Positions 50,029 to 58,821 are shown, counted from the first letter of the stretch. The stretch is 64,000 nt of DNA from an uncultured Lachnospiraceae bacterium (GCA_934339365.1 CAKRHW010000003.1:62001-126000), one strand, 5' to 3'. Made by a program: numbers and translations. The notes: generated by a model not told the origin, from the sequence alone.

Positions 50029-50221
50029 TAAATATGTAGAAGATTTAAAGGCAAAATCAGCTGCAGAATTGAATGAAGAATTAGTAGCTGCTAAAAAGGA
50101 ACTTTTTAATTTGAGATTCCAGAACGCAACAAATCAATTAGATAACACAAGCAGAATCAAAGAAGTTCGTCGTAATATTGCGAGAATTCAGACTGTCATT
50201 GTAGAAAAGACAGAAGCTTAA
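50018..50221 (+). CDS. rpmC: 50S ribosomal protein L29
   Basis: 67 aa. It starts at GTG 50018 (MKINKYVEDLKAKSAAEL), eight bases after AAGGCGG, inside the end of rplP; the GTG at 50009 would include that ribosome site. The helical pair ends RIKEVRRNIARIQTVI. It sits at the tunnel exit beside L23. Confidence 0.95.
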   Translation: MKINKYVEDLKAKSAAELNEELVAAKKELFNLRFQNATNQLDNTSRIKEVRRNIARIQTVIVEKTEA

Positions 50222-50269
50222 GTTTAAGATGATGATTGATTATAGATTTCATTGAAAGGAGATATTGTT

Positions 50270-50524
50270 GTGGATAGAAATTTAAGAAAAACACGTACAG
50301 GAAAAGTCATCAGCGATAAGATGGATAAGACAATCGTTGTTGCTGTTGAAGATCATGTGAAGCATCCTTTGTACAAAAAGATCGTGAAAAGAACATACAA
50401 GTTAAAGGCACATGATGAAAAGAATGAGTGCGGTATTGGTGATACAGTAAAGGTTATGGAAACAAGACCATTATCTAAGGATAAGAGATGGAGACTTGTG
50501 GAAATTATTGAGAAGGCTAGATAG
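50270..50524 (+). CDS. rpsQ: 30S ribosomal protein S17
   Basis: 84 aa. It starts at GTG 50270 (MDRNLRKTRTGKVISDKMDK), eight bases behind AAAGGAG; a TTG at 50252 is upstream of that site and unlikely. Conserved KIMETRPLS-like stretch VKVMETRPLSKDKRWRLVE. An OB-fold primary binder of 16S helix 11. Confidence 0.96.
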   Translation: MDRNLRKTRTGKVISDKMDKTIVVAVEDHVKHPLYKKIVKRTYKLKAHDEKNECGIGDTVKVMETRPLSKDKRWRLVEIIEKAR

Positions 50525-50540
50525 TAGAAAGGAGATTATT

Positions 50541-50909
50541 ATGATTCAACAGGAAAGTAGACTTAAAGTCGCTGATAATACAGGCGCTAAAGAATTACTT
50601 TGTATCAGAGTAATGGGCGGTTCTACTAGAAGATATGCCAACATCGGAGATGTTATCGTTGCTACTGTTAAAGATGCAACACCAGGAGGTGTTGTAAAGA
50701 AAGGTGACGTTGTAAAGGCTGTAGTAGTCCGTACTGTAAAGGGTGCACGTCGTAAAGATGGTTCTTACATCAAATTTGATGAGAATGCTGCTGTTATCAT
50801 TAAAGATGACAACAATCCAAGAGGAACTCGTATTTTTGGGCCTGTAGCTAGAGAATTAAGAGAAAAGCATTTCATGAAGATTGTTTCTTTAGCACCAGAA
50901 GTATTATAA
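50541..50909 (+). CDS. rplN: 50S ribosomal protein L14
   Basis: 122 aa. MIQQESRLKVADNTGAKEL starts at ATG 50541 after AAAGGAG; an earlier ATG at 50496 lies inside rpsQ and adds a foreign 15-residue head. It has the usual IFGPVARELREK. It takes part in an intersubunit bridge with h14. Confidence 0.97.
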   Translation: MIQQESRLKVADNTGAKELLCIRVMGGSTRRYANIGDVIVATVKDATPGGVVKKGDVVKAVVVRTVKGARRKDGSYIKFDENAAVIIKDDNNPRGTRIFGPVARELREKHFMKIVSLAPEVL

Positions 50910-50921
50910 GGAGGTGTAAGA

Positions 50922-51233
50922 ATGGCAACAATGAAGATTAAAAAGGGCGATATGGTTAAGGTTATCGCTGGTAAAGATAAAGATAAAGAAGGAAAAGTAG
51001 CATCTGTTAATGCAAAAAACAATACTGTAATTGTTGAAGGAATTAACATGGTTACAAAGCATACAAAACCTAGTGCTGCAAATCAGGCAGGCGGTATTGT
51101 TACACAGGAAGGACCTATTGATATTTCTAACGTGATGTATCTTCACAAAGGAAAAGCTACAAGAGTTGGATTTAAGTTAGACGGAGATAAGAAAGTTCGT
51201 TTTGCAAAATCAACAGGCGATGTTATTGATTAA
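50922..51233 (+). CDS. rplX: 50S ribosomal protein L24
   Basis: A 103-aa assembly initiator with an N-terminal KOW motif (KKGDMVKVIAGKDKDKEGKV). GGAGGTG precedes the ATG. The HTKPSAANQAGGIVTQEGPI stretch is the family hallmark. Confidence 0.97.
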   Translation: MATMKIKKGDMVKVIAGKDKDKEGKVASVNAKNNTVIVEGINMVTKHTKPSAANQAGGIVTQEGPIDISNVMYLHKGKATRVGFKLDGDKKVRFAKSTGDVID

Positions 51234-51256
51234 TTGAGAGAGGAGGTCCAGAGAAA

Positions 51257-51796
51257 TTGAGTACTTTTAGAGATTTATATGATAATGAAATTAAAGACGC
51301 AATGGCTAAGAAGTTTAACTACAAGAATGTAATGGAGATCCCTAAACTTGATAAGGTTGTTATCAATATGGGTGTTGGTGAAGCAAAAGATAACGCTAAG
51401 TTATTAGATGCAGCTGTTAAGGATCTTGAAACAATTACTGGTCAGAAGGTCGTTACAACAAAAGCTAAGAATTCGGTAGCTAACTTCAAAATCAGAGAAG
51501 GACAGGCAATCGGATGTAAAGTTACATTACGAGGAGAAAGAATGTATGAATTCGTTGAGAGACTTATTTGTTTAGCATTACCTCGTGTACGTGATTTTAG
51601 AGGTGTAAATCCTAATTCATTCGATGGAAGAGGAAACTATGCACTTGGAATTAAGGAGCAGATCATCTTCCCTGAAATCGAATACGATAAGGTTGATAAA
51701 GTAAGAGGTATGGATATCATATTTGTTACAACAGCGAAGACAGATGAAGAAGCTCGTGAATTATTGACATTATTTAATATGCCATTTGCAAAATAA
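51257..51796 (+). CDS. rplE: 50S ribosomal protein L5
   Basis: A 179-aa 5S rRNA binder. It starts at TTG (MSTFRDLYDNEIKDAM), with AGGAGG 11 bases ahead. Conserved REGQAIGCKVTLRG, RGVNPNSFDGRGNYALGIKE and MDIIFVTTA. Confidence 0.96.
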   Translation: MSTFRDLYDNEIKDAMAKKFNYKNVMEIPKLDKVVINMGVGEAKDNAKLLDAAVKDLETITGQKVVTTKAKNSVANFKIREGQAIGCKVTLRGERMYEFVERLICLALPRVRDFRGVNPNSFDGRGNYALGIKEQIIFPEIEYDKVDKVRGMDIIFVTTAKTDEEARELLTLFNMPFAK

Positions 51797-51811
51797 TTAG
51801 GAGGTAAAACC

Positions 51812-51997
51812 ATGGCTAAAACCAGTATGAAAGTTAAGCAGCAGCGTAAACCTAAATTCTCCACAAGAGAATATAGCCGTTGCAGAATTTGTGGAAGACC
51901 ACATGCTTATTTAAGAAAATACGGAATCTGCAGAATTTGCTTCCGTGAATTAGCATATAAAGGACAGATACCAGGAGTTAAGAAAGCATCTTGGTAG
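51812..51997 (+). CDS. rpsN: 30S ribosomal protein S14, zinc (type Z) form
   Basis: A 61-aa short form with four cysteines in CRICGRP and CRICFRE that bind zinc. This is the ancestral zinc version; a zinc-free paralogue is usually elsewhere if present. AGGAGG lies ahead. Confidence 0.97.
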   Translation: MAKTSMKVKQQRKPKFSTREYSRCRICGRPHAYLRKYGICRICFRELAYKGQIPGVKKASW

Positions 51998-52012
51998 GAA
52001 GGAGAACGTAAA

Positions 52013-52414
52013 ATGACAATGAGCGATCCAATTGCAGATATGCTTACAAGAATTCGTAATGCAAATACTGCGAAACATGATACAGTTGATGTTCCTGCAT
52101 CAAAGATGAAATTAGCAATTGCTGATATTTTAGTAAAAGAGGGATATATCACAAAATATGACATTGTAGAAGATGGTGCATTTAAGACAATCAGAATCAC
52201 AATGAAATATGGAAAAGACAAAAACGAGAAGATTATTTCTGGTTTAAAGAAGATTTCTAAGCCAGGTCTTCGTGTTTATGCAAACAAAGATGAACTCCCT
52301 AGAGTACTTGGTGGTTTAGGAATTGCCATCATTTCAACAAATCAAGGTGTAGTAACAGATAAAGAAGCTCGTAAATTAAACGTTGGTGGAGAAGTATTAG
52401 CATTTGTTTGGTAA
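52013..52414 (+). CDS. rpsH: 30S ribosomal protein S8
   Basis: A 133-aa platform protein. It starts MTMSDPIADMLTRIRNAN; C-terminal GIAIISTNQGVVTDKEAR is the RNA-binding signature. In E. coli S8 represses the spc operon via the rplE region; no such element was looked for in depth here. Confidence 0.97.
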   Translation: MTMSDPIADMLTRIRNANTAKHDTVDVPASKMKLAIADILVKEGYITKYDIVEDGAFKTIRITMKYGKDKNEKIISGLKKISKPGLRVYANKDELPRVLGGLGIAIISTNQGVVTDKEARKLNVGGEVLAFVW

Positions 52415-52461
52415 TAAATGCTAATAATCTACACGCTTAATAAATAGTAGGAGGTGCCGGC

Positions 52462-53004
52462 ATGTCCAGAATAGGAAGATTGCCTATCGCTATTCCAGCA
52501 GGTGTAACTGTTGATATAGCAGAAAATAATAAAGTAACAGTAAAAGGACCAAAGGGAACTCTTGAAAGAGTATTACCTGCGGAAATGACAATTGCAAAAG
52601 AAGATGATAAAGTAGTTGTAACAAGACCAAACGATCTTAAGAAAATGAAGTCTTTACATGGACTTACAAGAACACTCATTAACAATATGGTTATTGGTGT
52701 TACAGAAGGATTTTCTAAGGTTCTTGAAGTAAATGGTGTTGGTTACAGAGTTCAGAAGAAGGGAAATAAATTAGTATTTTCTCTTGGTTTCTCTCATCCG
52801 GTTGAGATGGAAGATCCAGCAGGAATTGAATCTTCTGTAGAAGGAACAAATAAGATTACCATTACTGGTATTGATAAAGAAAAAGTTGGCCAATTCGCAG
52901 CTGAAATCAGAGACTTAAGACGTCCAGAGCCATATAAGGGCAAGGGAATCAAGTATGCTGATGAAGTGATCAGACGTAAAGTTGGTAAGACTGGTAAGAA
53001 ATAA
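52462..53004 (+). CDS. rplF: 50S ribosomal protein L6
   Basis: A 180-aa protein near the factor-binding site: two similar domains, with MSRIGRLPIAIPAGVTV at the start and RRPEPYKGKGIKYADEVIRRK at the end. AGGAGGTG precedes the ATG. Confidence 0.98.
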   Translation: MSRIGRLPIAIPAGVTVDIAENNKVTVKGPKGTLERVLPAEMTIAKEDDKVVVTRPNDLKKMKSLHGLTRTLINNMVIGVTEGFSKVLEVNGVGYRVQKKGNKLVFSLGFSHPVEMEDPAGIESSVEGTNKITITGIDKEKVGQFAAEIRDLRRPEPYKGKGIKYADEVIRRKVGKTGKK

Positions 53005-53022
53005 TTAAAGGAGTGAACAAGG

Positions 53023-53391
53023 ATGATTAGTAAGAAATCAAGATCAGAAGTACGTGTTAAAAAACACATGAAGACTCGTAATCGTTTCAGTGGTACAGCT
53101 GAGAGACCTCGTTTAGCTGTATTTAGAAGCAACAATCATATGTACGCTCAGATTATTGACGATACAGTTGGAAATACTCTAGTAGCTGCTTCAACACTTG
53201 AGAAGGCAGTTGCATCAGAGCTTGAAAAGACTAATAACGTTGATGCTGCGGCATATTTGGGAACTGTAATTGGTAAAAGAGCACTTGAAAAGGGAATTAC
53301 AACTGTAGTCTTTGATAGAGGCGGATTTATATACCAAGGTAAAATAAAAGCATTAGCAGACGCAGCAAGAGAAGCTGGTCTTCAATTCTAG
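53023..53391 (+). CDS. rplR: 50S ribosomal protein L18
   Basis: 122 aa; binds 5S rRNA with L5. Basic N-terminus VRVKKHMKTRNRFSGTAERPRL, here listed in part, and FDRGGFIYQGKIKALADAAR at the end. Confidence 0.97.
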   Translation: MISKKSRSEVRVKKHMKTRNRFSGTAERPRLAVFRSNNHMYAQIIDDTVGNTLVAASTLEKAVASELEKTNNVDAAAYLGTVIGKRALEKGITTVVFDRGGFIYQGKIKALADAAREAGLQF

Positions 53392-53406
53392 TCAAGGAGG
53401 AAAAAC

Positions 53407-53916
53407 ATGAGACGCGATATTATTGATACTGATTCAGTAGAATTAGAAGAAAAAGTAGTATCAATCAAACGTGTAACTAAGGTTGTTAAGGGTGGTCGTA
53501 ATTTCAGATTCACAGCTTTAGTTGTCGTTGGTGACGGTAAAGGCCGTGTTGGTGCTGGTTTAGGAAAAGCTTCTGAAATTCCAGAAGCAATTCGTAAGGG
53601 CAAAGAAGATGCTATGAAGAGACTTATTAACGTTCCTGTTGATGCGAACTTAAGTATTCCTCATGACATCATCGGAAAGTTTGGTAGTGCTTCTGTATTG
53701 CTTAAGAAGGCTCCAGAAGGTACTGGTGTTATCGCCGGTGGTCCTGCACGTAACGTGTTAGAGCTTGCTGGTATTAAGAACATTCGTACAAAATCTTTAG
53801 GATCTAACAACAAGCAGAACGTTGTACTTGCTACACTTGAAGGTTTAGCAAAGTTAAAGACTCCGGAAGAAGTAGCTAGACTTCGTGGTAAGTCTGTAGA
53901 AGAAATCTTAGGCTAA
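53407..53916 (+). CDS. rpsE: 30S ribosomal protein S5
   Basis: A 169-aa accuracy protein at the mRNA entry. The double-stranded-RNA-binding part has VSIKRVTKVVKGGRNFRFTA and the glycine-rich GDGKGRVGAGLGKASEIPEA loop, where spectinomycin resistance maps; it is wild type here. Confidence 0.97.
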   Translation: MRRDIIDTDSVELEEKVVSIKRVTKVVKGGRNFRFTALVVVGDGKGRVGAGLGKASEIPEAIRKGKEDAMKRLINVPVDANLSIPHDIIGKFGSASVLLKKAPEGTGVIAGGPARNVLELAGIKNIRTKSLGSNNKQNVVLATLEGLAKLKTPEEVARLRGKSVEEILG

Positions 53917-53931
53917 TAGGAGGAAGTAAAG

Positions 53932-54114
53932 ATGGCAAGTAAATTAAAGATTACATTAACTAAGTCAGTCATTGGAGCTGTTCCAAAGAATAGAAAGACA
54001 GTTGAAGCATTAGGATTAAAGAAAATTAATCAGACTGTTGAAATGCCAGATAATGCTTCTACAAGAGGAATGATCCAAAGAGTTAGACATATGGTTAAAG
54101 TAGAAGAGATTTAA
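53932..54114 (+). CDS. rpmD: 50S ribosomal protein L30
   Basis: 60 aa, short bacterial form: KITLTKSVIGAVPKNRKTVE followed by LGLKKINQTVEMPD. AGGAGG precedes the ATG. Absent in some bacteria but present here in its canonical place between rpsE and rplO. Confidence 0.96.
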   Translation: MASKLKITLTKSVIGAVPKNRKTVEALGLKKINQTVEMPDNASTRGMIQRVRHMVKVEEI

Positions 54115-54138
54115 TGAGAAAATAGAAGGAGGTGCGAA

Positions 54139-54579
54139 ATGGATTTATCAAACTTACAACCTGCAGAAGGTTCAAGACAAAGTGATAACTTCAGAAGAGG
54201 CCGCGGACACGGTTCAGGAAATGGTAAGACAGCGGGCAAGGGTCATAAAGGACAAAAAGCACGTTCAGGTGGCACAAGACCAGGATTTGAAGGTGGTCAG
54301 ATGCCTTTATACAGACGTATTCCTAAGAGAGGATTTACATGTAGAAACTCTAAGGAAATCGTTGGTATTAATTTAAATGCTCTTGAAGTATTTGATAATG
54401 GAACAGAGGTTTCTGTTGAAACATTAATTGAAGCAGGCATTGTTAAAAATCCTAGAGATGGTGTTAAAATACTGGGAAATGGAGAATTAACTAAGAAGCT
54501 CAATGTGAAAGTAAATGCTTTCAGTGCATCAGCAAAAGAAAAAATTGAAGCTCTTGGTGGAACCTGTGAGGTGATTTAA
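54139..54579 (+). CDS. rplO: 50S ribosomal protein L15
   Basis: A 146-aa late-assembly protein. Extended glycine/arginine-rich N-terminal arm (RGRGHGSGNGKTAGKGHKGQ) and GGQMPLYRRIPKRGF. Its stop codon shares one base with the secY start. Confidence 0.97.
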   Translation: MDLSNLQPAEGSRQSDNFRRGRGHGSGNGKTAGKGHKGQKARSGGTRPGFEGGQMPLYRRIPKRGFTCRNSKEIVGINLNALEVFDNGTEVSVETLIEAGIVKNPRDGVKILGNGELTKKLNVKVNAFSASAKEKIEALGGTCEVI

Positions 54580-55898
54580 TGTTTAAAACACTCAAGCAAG
54601 CATTAAAAGTCAAGGATATACGTAAAGGATTGATCTATACATTTCTTATGTTGATTATTGTTAGAATTGGATGCCAGTTACCATTACCTGGCACCAATTC
54701 AGATGCAATCAAAGAGATAACAAATCAGTTTTCGTCAGGTGCGTTTGGCTTTTTCGATGCAATGACGGGTGGTTCATTTAGTCAGATGTCAGTGTTTGCA
54801 TTAAATATTACTCCATACATCACATCATCAATTATTATGCAGTTATTAACAATTGCAATCCCTAAATTAGAAGAGATTCAAAAAGATGGTGAGGATGGCA
54901 GAAAGAAAATACAAAAAGTTACACGTATTATGTCTGTATTTTTAGCAGCTCTTGAAGCCTTAGCAATGGCAATTGGTTTCGGAAGACGTGGACTTTTTGG
55001 AACAGACACAAGCGGATGGAAATACGCAAGTGTAATTATTGTTGCTGTTATTGCTATGACAGCAGGTGCAACATTATTGATGTGGATGGGTGAAAGAATC
55101 ACAGAGAAAGGTGTTGGAAATGGTATTTCTATTATCCTTTTAATAAATATCGTTTCGAGAATGCCTTCTGATATTATTGGATTATATGAGAAATTTGTTG
55201 GTGGTGCATCTTCCGTTGGAGGTTCAGCATTGGCAGCAGTTGTTATTGCAGCTGTAATTATTGTAGTTGTAGCATTTGTTGTTCTTTTAAATGACGGTGT
55301 TCGTAAGGTTCCTGTTCAGTATTCTAAAAAGATGCAGGGCAGAAAAGCAATGGGTGGACAGTCAAGTTTCATTCCTGTAAAGGTTAATATTGCAAACGTA
55401 ATTCCAGTTATCTTTGCACAATCAATCTTACAGTTCCCAGTTGTTATTGCTTCCTTCTTTGGACATGGTCAGGATGGATGGACGAAGTATTTAACAACTA
55501 CATATTGGTGTAATCCAGATAATTTAAAATATTCAATCGGATTTGTTGTATATATCCTGCTTGTTGTTTTCTTTGCATATTTCTATACTTCAATCACATT
55601 CAATCCTATTGAAGTTGCAGATAATATGAAAAAGCAGGGTGGATTTATTCCAGGTATTCGTCCTGGTAAGCCAACTTCAGAATATTTACAGACAATTTTA
55701 AATTATGTAGTATTCGTCGGTGCAATCGGACTGATTATCGTCTGTGTAATTCCAATCTTAATGTCTGGAATTTTCTCAGCCGATGTATCATTCGGTGGAA
55801 CATCATTAATCATCATAGTTGGTGTTATATTAGAGACTATGAAGACAATAGAATCTAAGATGGTTGTTCGCAACTATAAAGGATTTTTATTAGATTAG
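54579..55898 (+). CDS. secY: Preprotein translocase subunit SecY
   Basis: 439 aa, ten membrane helices, forming the protein-conducting channel with SecE (19421). N-terminal LIYTFLMLIIVRIGCQLPLPG; plug/lateral-gate region GGSFSQMSVFALNITPYITS; cytoplasmic loops for SecA/ribosome with RKVPVQYSKKMQGRK. Translation is coupled to rplO. A terminator-like stem follows, separating it from adk. Confidence 0.98.
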   Translation: MFKTLKQALKVKDIRKGLIYTFLMLIIVRIGCQLPLPGTNSDAIKEITNQFSSGAFGFFDAMTGGSFSQMSVFALNITPYITSSIIMQLLTIAIPKLEEIQKDGEDGRKKIQKVTRIMSVFLAALEALAMAIGFGRRGLFGTDTSGWKYASVIIVAVIAMTAGATLLMWMGERITEKGVGNGISIILLINIVSRMPSDIIGLYEKFVGGASSVGGSALAAVVIAAVIIVVVAFVVLLNDGVRKVPVQYSKKMQGRKAMGGQSSFIPVKVNIANVIPVIFAQSILQFPVVIASFFGHGQDGWTKYLTTTYWCNPDNLKYSIGFVVYILLVVFFAYFYTSITFNPIEVADNMKKQGGFIPGIRPGKPTSEYLQTILNYVVFVGAIGLIIVCVIPILMSGIFSADVSFGGTSLIIIVGVILETMKTIESKMVVRNYKGFLLD

Positions 55899-55910
55899 TC
55901 GTACACAGAT

Positions 55911-55960
55911 AAAATGGGACATACCGGTGAATATGCTGGTAGCCCCATTTTATTTTTTAT
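55911..55960 (+). terminator. Terminator/attenuator between secY and adk
   Basis: AAAATGGG (55911-55918) / CCCATTTT (55944-55951), with inner TACC/GGTA pairs and a T-rich tail. Confidence 0.75.
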
Positions 55961-56031
55961 TTCATAAAAGTATTTCTTTTATTGATATTTGAACTATAAA
56001 TCTATAAAACTTACAAAGAATGGAGTTAAAG

Positions 56032-56679
56032 ATGAAGATTATCATGTTAGGAGCACCTGGTGCAGGAAAAGGTACACAGGCAAAGATGTTATCAAAGAAG
56101 TATGATATTCCACATATTTCTACAGGAGATATTTTCCGGGCTAATATTAAAAATGGAACAGAACTTGGAAAAAAAGCACAGACATATATGGATCAGGGAT
56201 TATTAGTTCCAGATGAATTAGTGGTTGATTTAGTGGTTGACAGAGTAAAACAGGATGATTGCAAAAAGGGATATGTTTTAGACGGATTTCCACGTACAAT
56301 ACCTCAGGCAGAAAGTTTAGATAAGGCTTTAGAAGCAGCTGGCGATAAAGTTGATTATGCAGTAAATGTTGAAGTACCTGATGAAAATATCATTAACAGA
56401 ATGGGTGGAAGACGTGCCTGTGTAAATTGCGGAGCCACATATCATTTAACATATATGCCACCAAAGACAGAAGGTAAATGCGATACATGTGGAAGTGATT
56501 TGATTTTAAGAGATGATGATAAGCCAGAAACAGTAAAGAAACGTTTAGGTGTATATCATGATCAGACACAGCCATTAATTGATTATTATACAAAGAAGAA
56601 TATCTTAGTTGAAGTTGATGGTACAAAGGAAATCAACGATGTCTTTGATGAAATCGTTAAGGTTTTAGGAGAAAACTAA
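56032..56679 (+). CDS. adk: Adenylate kinase
   Basis: A 215-aa enzyme, ATP + AMP to 2 ADP. P-loop GAPGAGKGTQ, AMP-site STGDIFRANI, DGFPRT; the LID carries four cysteines (CVNCGATYH, CDTCGSD), the zinc-stabilised Gram-positive form. ATG 56032 is chosen: GGAG (56022-56025) is six bases ahead, whereas ATG 56020 would contain it. map begins one base after the stop. Confidence 0.97.
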   Translation: MKIIMLGAPGAGKGTQAKMLSKKYDIPHISTGDIFRANIKNGTELGKKAQTYMDQGLLVPDELVVDLVVDRVKQDDCKKGYVLDGFPRTIPQAESLDKALEAAGDKVDYAVNVEVPDENIINRMGGRRACVNCGATYHLTYMPPKTEGKCDTCGSDLILRDDDKPETVKKRLGVYHDQTQPLIDYYTKKNILVEVDGTKEINDVFDEIVKVLGEN

Positions 56680-56680
56680 T

Positions 56681-57430
56681 ATGTCAGTTACGATTAAGTC
56701 TCAATCCGAAATAGAGTTAATGCAGAAAGCAGGGAAAATTCTTGCAAAAGTGCATGAAGATCTTCAGAAAGAAATTAAGCCGGGAATATCAACAAAAAAG
56801 ATAGACCAGATTGCAGAAGAAATGATTCGTAGTTTTGACTGTATTCCATCTTTTTTAAATTACAATGGTTTTCCAGCATCGGTCTGTGTTTCTGTAAATG
56901 ATGAAATTGTACATGGAATTCCAAGCAAACATCGTATACTACAGGAAGGTGATCTTGTAAGTCTAGATGCAGGTGTTATTTATCAGGGATTTCATTCAGA
57001 TGCTGCAAGAACATGGATTGTAGGTGAAGGTTCCAAAGAGGCGTCCGATTTGATTGCTGTTACGAAGCAAAGCTTTTTTGAAGGTATCAAATATGCCAGA
57101 GAAGGATGCTATTTGCATGATATTTCTGCTGCAATCGGATCATATGCAGAAAGCTTTGGATATGGCGTAGTACGTGAGTTAGTCGGTCATGGAATCGGAC
57201 GTAGTATGCATGAGAGTCCTAATATACCGAATTTTAAACAACATCGAAGAGGAATACGTCTTCAGGCAGGTATGACGTTAGCCATTGAGCCTATGATCAA
57301 TATGGGAAGCCGCAAAATTGATTTTAAGGATGATGGATGGACAATTGTAACACATGATGGTTCTCTTTCGGCACATTATGAAAATACGGTGCTGATTACA
57401 AAAGGAGAGCCGGAAATATTAAGTTTATAA
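56681..57430 (+). CDS. map: Methionine aminopeptidase, type I
   Basis: A 249-aa metallopeptidase removing the N-terminal Met from nascent proteins. Metal ligands: Asp in SLDAGVIYQGFHSDAARTW (two), His in VGHGIGRSMHE, Glu in AIEPMIN and Glu in HYENTVL. There is no N-terminal SH3-binding zinc domain. It directly follows adk with no gap and leads into the KOW gene. Confidence 0.97.
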   Translation: MSVTIKSQSEIELMQKAGKILAKVHEDLQKEIKPGISTKKIDQIAEEMIRSFDCIPSFLNYNGFPASVCVSVNDEIVHGIPSKHRILQEGDLVSLDAGVIYQGFHSDAARTWIVGEGSKEASDLIAVTKQSFFEGIKYAREGCYLHDISAAIGSYAESFGYGVVRELVGHGIGRSMHESPNIPNFKQHRRGIRLQAGMTLAIEPMINMGSRKIDFKDDGWTIVTHDGSLSAHYENTVLITKGEPEILSL

Positions 57431-57445
57431 AAAGAGGAAATCCCA

Positions 57446-57706
57446 GTGGAAAATATAAGAGGTAGTTTAGCAAAATCAAAAGCTGGACATGATAAGGATG
57501 AAGTCTATGTCATAATTGATGCAGATAAGGAATATGTATATCTGGCTGATGGAAGATTAAAAACTTTAAATCATTTAAAGAAAAAAAACAGAAAGCATAT
57601 TCAGTTGATTATGAATAAAGATACAGAATTTGTATCAAAAGTAAATATGGGCGACATCATGGATGAAGAGATTAAAAGATGTATCAAGCTTTATAATAGG
57701 AGGTAA
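57446..57706 (+). CDS. Small KOW-domain RNA-binding protein (L14e-like)
   Basis: 86 aa, starting at GTG with GAGG nine bases ahead. The KOW-type beta-barrel begins GSLAKSKAGHDKDEVYVIID and continues YVYLADGRLKTLNHLKKKN, similar in shape to archaeal/eukaryotic L14e. Proteins of this type sit between map and infA in many Clostridia; their role on the ribosome or mRNA is not established. The gene is six bases from infA, so its product is made with the translation machinery. Confidence 0.8.
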   Translation: MENIRGSLAKSKAGHDKDEVYVIIDADKEYVYLADGRLKTLNHLKKKNRKHIQLIMNKDTEFVSKVNMGDIMDEEIKRCIKLYNRR

Positions 57707-57711
57707 ATGAG

Positions 57712-57930
57712 ATGTCAAAAGCTGATGTAATTGAAATTGAAGGAAAGGTAATTGAGAAATTACCAAATGCAATGTTTCAGGTAGAATTAGAAAATGGTCA
57801 TGTAGTATTAGCACATATTAGTGGTAAATTACGTATGAACTTTATTAAAATTCTTCCGGGAGATAAGGTAACAATTGAAATGTCTCCATATGATCTTTCA
57901 AAAGGCAGAATTATTTGGAGAGATAAGTAA
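57712..57930 (+). CDS. infA: Translation initiation factor IF-1
   Basis: A 72-aa OB-fold protein binding the 30S A site. MSKADVIEIEGKVIEKLPNA and LSKGRIIWRDK are family hallmarks. AGGAGG precedes the ATG. The promoter for rpmJ begins only eight bases after its stop. Confidence 0.97.
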   Translation: MSKADVIEIEGKVIEKLPNAMFQVELENGHVVLAHISGKLRMNFIKILPGDKVTIEMSPYDLSKGRIIWRDK

Positions 57931-57937
57931 ATAGCAC

Positions 57938-57966
57938 TTGATTTTTGGAAATCATTGTGTTATACT
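57938..57966 (+). promoter_or_regulatory. Promoter of rpmJ and the alpha operon
   Basis: TTGATT (57938-57943), 17 bp, TATACT (57961-57966). Confidence 0.75.
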
Positions 57967-58000
57967 TCATATCGGACTTTTTTGAAAGGAGGATCTTACA

Positions 58001-58114
58001 GTGAAGGTTAGATCATCAGTTAAACCTATTTGCGAAAAGTGCAAGGTTATTAAAAGAAAGGGAAGTATCAGAATTATCTGTGAAAACCCAAAACACAAAC
58101 AGAGACAAGGTTAA
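58001..58114 (+). CDS. rpmJ: 50S ribosomal protein L36
   Basis: 37 aa, found by reading the sequence. GTG at 58001 opens MKVRSSVKPICEKCKVIK and ends KHKQRQG; AAAGGAGG is nine bases ahead. Zinc ligands are CEKC, a third Cys (IIC) and His (KH). This is the standard zinc form and stands in its normal place between infA and rpsM. Confidence 0.96.
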   Translation: MKVRSSVKPICEKCKVIKRKGSIRIICENPKHKQRQG

Positions 58115-58411
58115 TCAGTAAGAAACTTGTCTTTGTTTGCATGTGATTATGCGGCTGCAGTAGTGAATACACTACTTCAAATAAATTAGTGCCTATCAGA
58201 TAGGCAGATTGGATTAGAAGAAGTGATATCTTAAGCTTTTTCTAACAGGCTACAGTTTTGTGGCAGAATGAATCAATTGCTGATTTCAGATTCATTCAAT
58301 GATTATTAATTTATCTAAGTAATGGGGTGCGTACACATTTCAGACGTTACATAGTGACGGGCTACGTAATTTTATTGCTTAAGAAAACAAAACTAATGGA
58401 GGTGCACATAC
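58115..58411 (+). promoter_or_regulatory. Structured 297-base leader before rpsM
   Basis: No gene is seen. Perfect hairpins: GTAGTG-AATA-CACTAC (58160-58175), TGCCTATC-A-GATAGGCA (58190-58206) and GAATGAATC / GATTCATTC (58266-58297). Near the ribosome site, ACGT...ACGT segments (about 58343-58368) may pair. In E. coli S4 binds an alpha-operon leader; this could be the clostridial counterpart, but the sequence class is not one I recognise. Confidence 0.5.
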
Positions 58412-58780
58412 ATGGCTCGTATTGCAGGTGTAGATTTGCCAAGAGAGAAACGTATTGAGATTGGTTTAACATATATTTATGGTATTGGTTTAACAAGCTC
58501 AAAGCGTATTTTAGCAGAAGCTAAAGTTAATCCTGACACACGTGTAAAGGATTTGACAGACGACGAAGTTAAGGCTATCGCGGCTGTCGTTGATGAAAGT
58601 CAGACAGTAGAAGGTGATTTAAGAAGAGAAATCGCTTTAAATATTAAGAGATTACAGGAAATCGGATGCTACAGAGGAATCCGTCATAGAAAAGGTCTTC
58701 CTGTTCGTGGTCAAAAGACTAAGACAAATGCAAGAACAAGAAAAGGACCAAAGAGAACTGTTGCAAATAAGAAAAAATAG
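58412..58780 (+). CDS. rpsM: 30S ribosomal protein S13
   Basis: 122 aa. MARIAGVDLPREKRIEIGLTY; helix-two-turns-helix IYGIGLTSSKRILAEA; basic tail RTRKGPKRTVANKKK contacts the P-site tRNA. GGAGGTG precedes the ATG. Confidence 0.98.
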   Translation: MARIAGVDLPREKRIEIGLTYIYGIGLTSSKRILAEAKVNPDTRVKDLTDDEVKAIAAVVDESQTVEGDLRREIALNIKRLQEIGCYRGIRHRKGLPVRGQKTKTNARTRKGPKRTVANKKK

Positions 58781-58821
58781 TAAATAGAAAATAGAAAGAA
58801 CCCATAAGGGAGGTTAGTTTA

